Positions 42,036-47,592 of a stretch of DNA of 57,343 nt are shown piece by piece. The notes beneath the pieces are model-generated. The model made no database searches and was not told the origin of the DNA. It saw only the letters and a list, made by a program, of their open reading frames with translations. Positions within the stretch are counted from its first letter, which is position 1, and each line of letters begins with the position of its first letter. The translations under genes were made by a program, and so were the position numbers. The DNA is taken from IMG/VR virus record IMGVR_UViG_3300032291_002165, positions 1 to 57,343 of that record; one strand, given 5' to 3'. Origin of the DNA: a virus.

Positions 42036-42242
42036 TTACTCCTTTGAAAGTGGAACCGTGTTTAGTATTTCTAAAGCTCTTAGATACAAAGTTGCATCCT
42101 CATCATCAGACTCCCACTGTTCAGTGTCTGTATCCCACACCTGCTCATTACTAGAGAATCTTGCTGTAAGAACCGTGTCATCTATGAATGGCACGCCCGT
42201 ATCTAAATCAACTGCGACTACAAAATAAACTTGCTTAGCCAT
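42036..42242 (-). CDS. Small unknown protein
   Basis: 68 residues: MAKQVYFVVAVDLDTGVPFI, FSSNEQVWDTDTEQWESDDE and a helical tail (LYLRALEILN). Start ATG follows GGAGTAAAA. Function unknown. Confidence 0.65.
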   Translation of the reverse strand: MAKQVYFVVAVDLDTGVPFIDDTVLTARFSSNEQVWDTDTEQWESDDEDATLYLRALEILNTVPLSKE

Positions 42243-42244
42243 TT

Positions 42245-42370
42245 TTACTCCCCTTCACAATCGTGTCCGTACCCAAGTTCATCGGGTGTAAGGTCCTTGC
42301 CGCACTCCACACATACGGGCACTCGCGTGCCGTTGATATATCCGTTGAGGTTTTCGTTGATAGTTGACAT
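42245..42370 (-). CDS. 41-residue zinc-ribbon-like protein
   Basis: MSTINENLNGYINGTRVPVC then VECGKDLTPDELGYGHDC; CVEC plus a later C and H form a candidate zinc site. Preceded by GAAGGAGG and overlapping the upstream stop (TGATG). Function unknown. Confidence 0.65.
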   Translation of the reverse strand: MSTINENLNGYINGTRVPVCVECGKDLTPDELGYGHDCEGE

Positions 42371-42558
42371 CACGCCTCCTTCACGACAAGCCGTTGACCC
42401 TTACCGAGTCCGAGCTCGCCCGTGCCGTTGACATTGAAACAACTTTGGCACATATATGCCCAAGGTCCCATTTTTGTCATACCGTCATATTCAGCGGTCT
42501 CGCCGCAACCGAAGTCGCAAGCGGGTTTTGTATTTACTACGGTCTGTGTATTAGCCAC
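42370..42558 (-). CDS. 62-residue zinc-ribbon protein
   Basis: GTG start after AACGACGAAAGGATAACGGC. ACDFGCGETAEYDGM and MCQSCFNVNG provide two CxxC-like pairs separated by about 20 residues, a compact zinc ribbon typical of small phage proteins. Basic end (GLGKGQRLVVKEA). Confidence 0.7.
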   Translation of the reverse strand: MANTQTVVNTKPACDFGCGETAEYDGMTKMGPWAYMCQSCFNVNGTGELGLGKGQRLVVKEA

Positions 42559-42588
42559 GCCGTTATCCTTTCGTCGTTGTTGATATCT

Positions 42589-42617
42589 ATTATAGAGCGA
42601 GCGCTCGCCGTTGTCAA
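42589..42617 (-). promoter_or_regulatory. Perfect-consensus sigma70-type promoter
   Basis: Minus strand: TTGACA (42612-42617), 17-base spacer, TATAAT (42589-42594). The only consensus -10 in the series. The spacer ACGGCGAGCGCTCGCTC contains GAGCGCTC, a palindrome, instead of the TGCAGGAAGGT element. Confidence 0.85.
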
Positions 42618-42790
42618 CCTATGTTGCGAATTTTTTCTAGCGTGTCATCTAAATCTTTTTGAATCCGTTTGTACTGACGCTCGTCAAAGAATGTGGGAAC
42701 GGTCTTACCTACTTGCCGTTTCATATATACAGCGAGTGCTATCAAGCCGATACTTAGTCCGACTAAGAACGCAGCGGTTACTTCTAACAT
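42614..42790 (-). CDS. 58-residue single-pass membrane protein
   Basis: MLEVTAAFLVGLSIGLIALA is a transmembrane helix, then VYMKRQVGKTVPTFFDERQY and a basic helical tail. Start follows GTAGGTAAAA. The stop overlaps the -35 of the next promoter. Function unknown. Confidence 0.65.
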   Translation of the reverse strand: MLEVTAAFLVGLSIGLIALAVYMKRQVGKTVPTFFDERQYKRIQKDLDDTLEKIRNIG

Positions 42791-42821
42791 TTTTACCTAC
42801 CTAAGTTAGTGATGAATCTTC

Positions 42822-42850
42822 ATCATAAAGCAGGCCGCGCAATAATACAA
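42822..42850 (-). promoter_or_regulatory. Sigma70-type promoter
   Basis: Minus strand: TTGTAT (42845-42850), 17-base spacer, TATGAT (42822-42827). Drives the small membrane protein. Confidence 0.65.
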
Positions 42851-43772
42851 GTTGGTTAGTAAAAATCTCTGGAGGACACGCAGCTCCAGGTTTTGAAGTT
42901 AATAAGTTGTTGGGAAGTTCACCTAGCGGCGGAGCCGCTAGGCTAACATTATTATTTCACAAATGCAACTCCGCGTAAAATAGCGGTTTTAAATTTCTGA
43001 TCGGATCCGATCTGCAGCTGTCGACAACTACAAACAACTTCTAGTTCTTGCCGACCTGGCTCCTCCCTCGCATCCGTTGTTAATTTTCAAACGTTGCAGA
43101 TTAGAAATCGTTTCATAGGTTGTTCAACGTGCGGGCCGCTGCTGTCAAAGTTATTTGGATGTGGTGATCAGCTTGAGCTCCTGGACTGATCCGTTGCTGC
43201 ACTTCCCAATAACTCTGGAAGCTGGGACTGGGATGGCATCAAAATTTTTACCCCCCATGCGCTCGCCGCTGCGGTTGGATCAGAGCTCTGGCCCTTGCCG
43301 TTAAAAAGTTATTTGGATGTCTTGAACCAGAACGTGCAGCGGTTCAGCTGGTTCAGTGGTTCATTATAGAATCTACGCTCAGGCCGCTAAATTTTTACCC
43401 GTTGAACTGATCGGCAGCTGCAGCTCGACCCAGCTTGTGTAAGTTATTCCGATGTCTGTCGATTGCACGCCGCCTCCTCATCCGCCACCACCAGCACCGC
43501 CACCGTTATTACCCGTTAGTAACGCTCGCCGTTATTAATTTAAGATTGAGTCAGTCCGACTCAGGTTTTGAATCGCTCGCCGCTGATCGGATCCATCCAG
43601 GGCCGGGCGGTCTAAAAGTTATTCCGATGTGGGATCTGCAGCTGCAGCTCCTCCGTTAGTTATCCACAGGCAGGCCGTTATCCACAGGCCGTTTAATAGG
43701 ACAGACTTAGAATTAACCCTGTACGGGCACGCCGCTTCTCTGAAGCTTTAAGCTACCGTTGAGTAAGAGAAG
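42851..43772. other. Non-coding repeat- and palindrome-dense region, candidate replication origin
   Basis: No supported gene in 920 bases. It holds five AAGTTATT/AAGTTGTT 15-mers (42904, 43147, 43306, 43441, 43616; two more at 43770 and 43829 overlap the adjacent gene), an exact minus-strand 12-mer at 43243-43254 and a close variant at 43390-43401, and two perfect DnaA boxes TTATCCACA at 43660-43668 and 43678-43686, 18 bases apart. Palindromes include GATCGGATCCGATC (about 43013), CAGAGCTCTG and a GAACCAG/CTGGTTC hairpin. Iteron-like repeats plus DnaA boxes suggest an origin or a partition/regulatory locus (inference). Confidence 0.55.
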
Positions 43773-43949
43773 TTATTGGGAAGTCTGTCGATTGGAGCTC
43801 GAACGTAGCGGGCCGCTGTTAGCAGCGAAAGTTATTGCGACCTTGCCGTTTCCTGCACCTGGTGCAGCGGCACAGTTAGGACACCGTTGGTGCTCGCCGC
43901 GTTCGTAAGTCTCGCCGCACCAGAAACAATCCGATAACACCCGTTCCAT
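43773..43949 (-). CDS. 58-residue zinc-ribbon protein
   Basis: MERVLSDCFWCGETYERGEH then QRCPNCAAAPGAGNGK: CFWC and CPNC form a zinc ribbon; the tail is Ser/Asn-rich. ATG directly follows GAGGGGTAAAA (12-mer 43947-43958). The last codons are made by the AAGTTATT repeat at 43770-43784, so the tail may be an accidental extension. Confidence 0.55.
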   Translation of the reverse strand: MERVLSDCFWCGETYERGEHQRCPNCAAAPGAGNGKVAITFAANSGPLRSSSNRQTSQ

Positions 43950-43965
43950 TTTTACCCCTCGTTAC

Positions 43966-43994
43966 TTGACAAGCCGTTAATTACTAGATAGGAT
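43966..43994 (+). promoter_or_regulatory. Near-consensus plus-strand promoter with palindromic -10
   Basis: TTGACA (43966-43971), 17-base spacer, TAGGAT (43989-43994). No plus-strand gene follows for kilobases, so transcription from here would be antisense to the minus-strand genes. Confidence 0.5.
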
Positions 43995-44011
43995 ATGGAT
44001 ATCCTAACTAG
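43984..44011. promoter_or_regulatory. 28-bp operator-like palindrome
   Basis: Arms CTAG-N-TAGGATAT and ATATCCTA-N-CTAG around a GG centre, with one mismatched pair. It covers the -10 of the plus-strand promoter and the stop codon of the gene at 44004. The size and symmetry suit a dimeric repressor or an HTH protein. Confidence 0.6.
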
Positions 44012-44189
44012 TTATTAACTTAATTTCTGCAGCGCTCGCCGCTATGATGGTGTTGAGAATCTCCACCGCTTCGTTTGCTCTCGCCGTTACGCGGATATGT
44101 TCATCGCGGGTACGGCAATCTTTAATGTCTTCTTCCAAGCGGGCCGCATGTCTGGCCGCCATATCCTGAAGTTGTTCTAATGTGGTCAT
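44004..44189 (-). CDS. 61-residue helical protein
   Basis: MTTLEQLQDMAARHAARLEE then DIKDCRTRDEHIRVTARANE, ending IIAASAAEIKLITS. Entirely helical, probably a coiled coil, and in operon with the small-terminase-like protein (four-base overlap). Function unknown. Confidence 0.7.
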   Translation of the reverse strand: MTTLEQLQDMAARHAARLEEDIKDCRTRDEHIRVTARANEAVEILNTIIAASAAEIKLITS

Positions 44190-45169
44190 AGCTCGTCGAG
44201 CTCCTCCGCTGAGATTTCTTGGGACTCAACAACTTCTGGTTCTTCAGCCGCTGCGGGTAGGGGGGTAAAAATTTTAGGGTCTTCTGGAGCTACGTCGGTA
44301 ACATCCGCATCTTGTATGGAAGTTGTAGATCCCAGACGTCCAGCAACAATGATTGCTCCTTGGGATAAACGGGCAAGCCGCTCCGCAACAATCTGTGCTG
44401 GGCTACGAGCATCCGTCACTTCTACATCCACGCCGATATCCATGCCGCCTCGTACTCCAGCACGGTCAAGGATTTCCGTTGAGGCTTTTAACCTGACGGG
44501 TTCAGAGATAGCGGTCTCCATAAGTTCTTCAAGTACATCTACCGCGTAAGGGGCAGACTGCATCAACTTGCGTCTCGCCCGTTCAACATCTTCGCCGGGC
44601 TTCCGTTGCGTCTTGAGATGGACTCGGCACAAGCCGTCATCTTTAATCCGTCCCGATGACCACAGCATGCAGCGGATCCCATCCGACTTCACGATTCTGC
44701 AGCGATGTGGGAGAACAGCTGGGGCACGCCGTTGAGTTTTCGGGCCGCCATCTTCCTGCTCTTTTAGGTAGACGCGGGTGGCAGCGACTACCCACGGTGG
44801 GGTGATACGGCACGCCGATTCATCCACAATCAGGTCGAGGCCCGTCAAGTAGTCAGAGTTATTGTTAAGTGGGTCCGTCATCAGCGGTTTCTTTTCAACC
44901 AGTGAGAGGACACGCCGTTCTTTAGTTTGCTCTTGGGAGCGAGCCGCAATCAAGCCCGTTGGTGCACCCGTCTGAGAATAGACAGCATCCCAGTTCATAT
45001 GGGCACCGCGAAGTACTTGCCTGTTCTCGTAAGAGTCTTCTACGACGCCGCGTTCTAATTCAATCAATCCGATAGCAGTGAGGTCTGGCCTCATATCGAT
45101 TGGTGTATCTAACGCTGGCTCCGTATCTTCTTCTTCCTTTTCAGGCTCGAAGCTGATGAGCTCAGTCAA
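44186..45169 (-). CDS. Small-terminase-like DNA-recognition protein
   Basis: 327 residues. The acidic N-terminal region is followed by CRIVKSDGIRCMLWSSGR ... GLCRVHLKTQRKPG, a Cys/His-bearing segment. The C-terminal half contains SAPYAVDVLEELMETAISEP, then VRLKASTEILDRAGVRGG, the helical motif seen in small terminase subunits of actinophages (family knowledge). Such proteins bind the packaging site and load the large subunit. No large terminase is nearby in the window. The acidic end carries a plus-oriented exact 12-mer at 44262-44273. Confidence 0.65.
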   Translation of the reverse strand: MTELISFEPEKEEEDTEPALDTPIDMRPDLTAIGLIELERGVVEDSYENRQVLRGAHMNWDAVYSQTGAPTGLIAARSQEQTKERRVLSLVEKKPLMTDPLNNNSDYLTGLDLIVDESACRITPPWVVAATRVYLKEQEDGGPKTQRRAPAVLPHRCRIVKSDGIRCMLWSSGRIKDDGLCRVHLKTQRKPGEDVERARRKLMQSAPYAVDVLEELMETAISEPVRLKASTEILDRAGVRGGMDIGVDVEVTDARSPAQIVAERLARLSQGAIIVAGRLGSTTSIQDADVTDVAPEDPKIFTPLPAAAEEPEVVESQEISAEELDEL

Positions 45170-45174
45170 AATTT

Positions 45175-45381
45175 TTACCCTCTGTCTAGATCAGAAAGTG
45201 GGATCGCAATATGTTCACGAAGTTCAACCCGCTTGGCCTGAAGGTCAAATGAGATGGCTTCCTTCTCCCGCTTGGTGCGATACTCGCTATCCCGAAGCTG
45301 GCGGATGAGTTCTTCGATTTCTGCCTTTAAGGCAATCTCTTTGTCGGCGTGTTGAGTAACCGTCATTTTTGGTGTTGGCAT
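45175..45381 (-). CDS. Small coiled-coil protein
   Basis: 68 residues: DKEIALKAEIEELIRQLRDS then EYRTKREKEAISFDLQAKRV, an unbroken charged helix. Start ATG behind AGGAGAAAA. It precedes the small-terminase-like gene and may be a structural or regulatory partner (position only). Confidence 0.7.
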   Translation of the reverse strand: MPTPKMTVTQHADKEIALKAEIEELIRQLRDSEYRTKREKEAISFDLQAKRVELREHIAIPLSDLDRG

Positions 45382-45406
45382 TTTTCTCCTATGTCCGTTT
45401 CCAAGG

Positions 45407-45449
45407 GGGGTAAAAATTTATTGAGTCTGGCCCAGATCTCCAGGCCAGA
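45407..45449 (-). terminator. Terminator made with a 12-mer U-tract
   Basis: Minus strand: TCTGGCC (45443-45449), 10-base loop, GGCCAGA (45426-45432), then AATAAATTTTTACCCC, so the 12-mer (45407-45418) serves as the U-tract. It follows the stop of the gene at 45462. Confidence 0.65.
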
Positions 45450-45461
45450 ACCCAACAACTT

Positions 45462-45767
45462 CTACTTCTTTGGAGCTGCTTTCTTCGCCGCTGGCTTCTT
45501 TGCTGCGCTCGCGGTTGTGGATAACTTCTTGCTCACTTCGGCTGCTGCTACCGCAGCGACACGCCCGAAAGCTGGGTCTTGCTTGTTGATGTAGCGAAGT
45601 GCCACAGGTACAAGGGAAGCCCAGAGAGCGTTGGCTACAAGGAGCCATTCGCTTGAGGAGAAGTCAAGAGGTGATGACACTCCTGAGGTCTGCATAACAA
45701 TCATTACTGCGCCGATAACCTGACCCGCAAGGTTGCGGAGGTATGACTCAATCATTGCTTTGTTCAT
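45462..45767 (-). CDS. Holin-like membrane protein with Lys/Ala-rich tail
   Basis: 101 residues from ATG 45765-45767, preceded by AGAAGGACATAAACC; an in-frame GTG at 45809 is less likely. Hydrophobic MIESYLRNLAGQVIGAVMIV and ANALWASLVPVALRYIN, ending in KKPAAKKAAPKK. Two transmembrane segments and a basic tail are common for small holins, so this could be a second holin-like protein; it is not near a hydrolase gene. Confidence 0.6.
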   Translation of the reverse strand: MNKAMIESYLRNLAGQVIGAVMIVMQTSGVSSPLDFSSSEWLLVANALWASLVPVALRYINKQDPAFGRVAAVAAAEVSKKLSTTASAAKKPAAKKAAPKK

Positions 45768-45984
45768 TGGTTTATGTCCTTCTAACAGGGTGGATACTTT
45801 TTTACCCACTACCAGAAGGTTACGACATTTTCAAAACTTTTTCCGGGGAAAATTGAGAGAGTCAAACACCTTTCATAAACAACTAAATCGGTTGCAAGTC
45901 AAAAACACGAGGAAATAAGGGTATTTAAAACATTGCGAAGATTGGACGAGTCGTCCAAAATCTGAACAGAAAAGTGCTTCTGGG

Positions 45985-46128
45985 TTAGTCCCAGTTGGTA
46001 TCTTTACCAGCGTGTTTGGTTTTACGAGAGTATCGCTTTTTATTTTTGGCAGGGCTAGATGCGGAAGATTTTCTCAAGTCTAAAAGACGACGTAGCTCTT
46101 CCCTGCTCTTCTTAAATCTGAAGTCCAT
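45985..46128 (-). CDS. 47-residue basic protein
   Basis: MDFRFKKSREELRRLLDLRK then SSASSPAKNKKRYSRKTK. The ATG at 46126-46128 follows GAAGGACTGACA. Strongly basic helix plus disordered tail; nucleic-acid binding likely, exact role unknown. The gap 45768-45984 to its left holds only a GTGGGTAAAAAAG 12-mer variant and a weak promoter-like TTGACT at about 45896. Confidence 0.6.
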   Translation of the reverse strand: MDFRFKKSREELRRLLDLRKSSASSPAKNKKRYSRKTKHAGKDTNWD

Positions 46129-46130
46129 TG

Positions 46131-46328
46131 TCAGTCCTTCTTGTTTTTCCATTTGGTCAGGTGGTATCCGTTGTGGACTTCGCACCTAAACCAAGTTAAC
46201 TTGACTCCCTGCTCTTGCTCCGTTTTGAGGATGACGCTGAGCATGGTCGCTGGGTTCTTGTAAATCATTTTGTTCTGATGGCTGTTGCATCGATTTACAA
46301 GTTCACCCTTGAGGTTGTACGGACTCAT
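46131..46328 (-). CDS. Small basic protein
   Basis: 65 residues: MSPYNLKGELVNRCNSHQNK, then MIYKNPATMLSVILKTEQEQ and VKLTWFRCEVHNGYHLTKW. The end resembles phage homing or HNH-associated motifs (RCEVHNGYHLT), and SHQNK/HNGYHLTKW recur in small unknown phage proteins. Overlaps the upstream stop by ATGA. Confidence 0.65.
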   Translation of the reverse strand: MSPYNLKGELVNRCNSHQNKMIYKNPATMLSVILKTEQEQGVKLTWFRCEVHNGYHLTKWKNKKD

Positions 46329-46630
46329 TCTTCTTCTGAAGGTAAGTATTCTTCGGTCTCAAGGATGGGCAGTTGGGAGTAGGCGGTATTACCAGAGATG
46401 ATGTCAATGGCACGACGCAATCCCAGACTATAGAAAGTCTTGTCATCTTCACCCATAGAGGCTTCCCATTCAGAAATCATGGAAGTAATCTGAGCAGTAA
46501 CCGATTCAGTCCACTCAGAGATTCCTTCTTGAACGGTTTGTGAAACCTTGAGCATGGACTCAGGTGTGATGGTTCTTTCCAACGTAAGTTGTCGGAGCTT
46601 TGAGTTGATTGATTCCATTGGCTGGGTCAT
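46325..46630 (-). CDS. Helical unknown protein
   Basis: 101 residues from ATG 46628-46630 after GGAGGAAATCT. All helical (ESINSKLRQLTLERTITPES, GISEWTESVTAQITSMISEW) with an acidic end. Shares its start codon with the upstream stop (TAATG). Function unknown. Confidence 0.7.
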   Translation of the reverse strand: MTQPMESINSKLRQLTLERTITPESMLKVSQTVQEGISEWTESVTAQITSMISEWEASMGEDDKTFYSLGLRRAIDIISGNTAYSQLPILETEEYLPSEEE

Positions 46631-47091
46631 TAGATTTCCTCCATACATTTTTCACAAAGGAGAGCGTCACGACCAGTTGCTTTGTAGGCAACTTGCTTTC
46701 CTTCGGTGATTGGGCAAGGAACGATTCGTCCTTCGGTCGCTTGGCATCGGTCGCACTTGATAGGGTCAATCCACTTTGCTTCTTTACCCATATCAGCAAG
46801 TGCAGCGATTCCACGAACTAAAGCATGCTCTACTCCGGGTCCTGTTGTCTTGCGTAAAAACTTACGAGTGTCCTCAACTTCAATAACGGCTCGTACAGAC
46901 TTACAAGGGCAAACCATTCGGCTTGGTGTACAGAGAACGATTCCGTTTTCGTTGATGTGCTTATTGATGGCATGACCACATAGACAGATTCGCGGATCAC
47001 GAACTTGTCTTTCTTTAAGTCTTGTGTCGGCTTGGACTGCTTCATCTAAACCGATACCCATTGCTGCTAGTGCGTCTTTTGCTGATGTCAT
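46630..47091 (-). CDS. Zinc-binding protein with several Cys clusters
   Basis: 153 residues. Cys/His groups: ICLCGHAINKHINENGIVLC, VCPCKSV, then CDRCQATEGRIVPCP and LLCEKCMEEI. At least three CxxC pairs, so multiple zinc sites. A familiar arrangement (CLCGH..H...C, MVCPCK) in uncharacterised actinophage proteins. Overlaps both neighbours by a base. Confidence 0.75.
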   Translation of the reverse strand: MTSAKDALAAMGIGLDEAVQADTRLKERQVRDPRICLCGHAINKHINENGIVLCTPSRMVCPCKSVRAVIEVEDTRKFLRKTTGPGVEHALVRGIAALADMGKEAKWIDPIKCDRCQATEGRIVPCPITEGKQVAYKATGRDALLCEKCMEEI

Positions 47092-47288
47092 TAGTCTTCG
47101 TCCTTATCAAAGTTTTGAGCAATCTTGATGAACTTCATCTCAGTATCAATCTGCTCTTCGATCTCACCGATTACTTCTTTTATCATTTTCTTTCGTTGAA
47201 GTCCGTCTTTGTAACGAACAAGAGCAACTGCAAGAAGAACAGAGTTGAAGTTAAGTATTGCCATTCCGACTATTTGCCAATTTGTCAT
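47091..47288 (-). CDS. Small membrane protein
   Basis: 65 residues: one transmembrane helix (IVGMAILNFNSVLLAVALV), then a charged coiled-coil-like tail (KEVIGEIEEQIDTEMKFIKI). Overlaps both neighbours. Function unknown. Confidence 0.7.
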   Translation of the reverse strand: MTNWQIVGMAILNFNSVLLAVALVRYKDGLQRKKMIKEVIGEIEEQIDTEMKFIKIAQNFDKDED

Positions 47289-47515
47289 TGAGGCTCAACT
47301 CCTTCAACTTTGATGAAACCTTGGTCAATCAATTCTTGAACGACACAGGTTGCATCTTTCATTGCAATCTCAGTCCATTCATAGAGGTCAACTGGAAGCT
47401 TGCTTGGAAACCAATCCTTCAAAAGACGTTGAGCAACTATTGCTACAACTCTTTCAACATTAGGACTGAGGTCTCCCACAGTTACAGTTTTGGATTCAAG
47501 TCCAATAACTTTCAT
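47285..47515 (-). CDS. Small unknown protein
   Basis: 76 residues: strand-turn-helix pattern with VERVVAIVAQRLLKDWFPSK, then LYEWTEIAMKDATCVVQELI. Leader GCGACGAAAGAGACGGAGTAAGT. First gene of the operon driven by the promoter at 47563-47592. Function unknown. Confidence 0.65.
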   Translation of the reverse strand: MKVIGLESKTVTVGDLSPNVERVVAIVAQRLLKDWFPSKLPVDLYEWTEIAMKDATCVVQELIDQGFIKVEGVEPQ

Positions 47516-47562
47516 ACTTACTCCGTCTCTTTCGTCGCTGGTGTATTTCTATTACACCACCG

Positions 47563-47592
47563 AGTCTAGGGGCTCTTCCTAGAACTTGTCAA
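47563..47592 (-). promoter_or_regulatory. Sigma70-type promoter with spacer palindrome
   Basis: Minus strand: TTGACA (47587-47592), 18-base spacer, TAGACT (47563-47568). The spacer overlaps TCTAGG/CCTAGA arms (47565-47583), an operator-like inverted repeat. A second repeat, GTGTA/TACAC, is at 47540-47556. Confidence 0.75.

Noticed and set aside
43435-43659. A 74-residue plus-strand frame in the candidate origin
   Set aside because: It reads through the repeats and palindromes and has no start signal.
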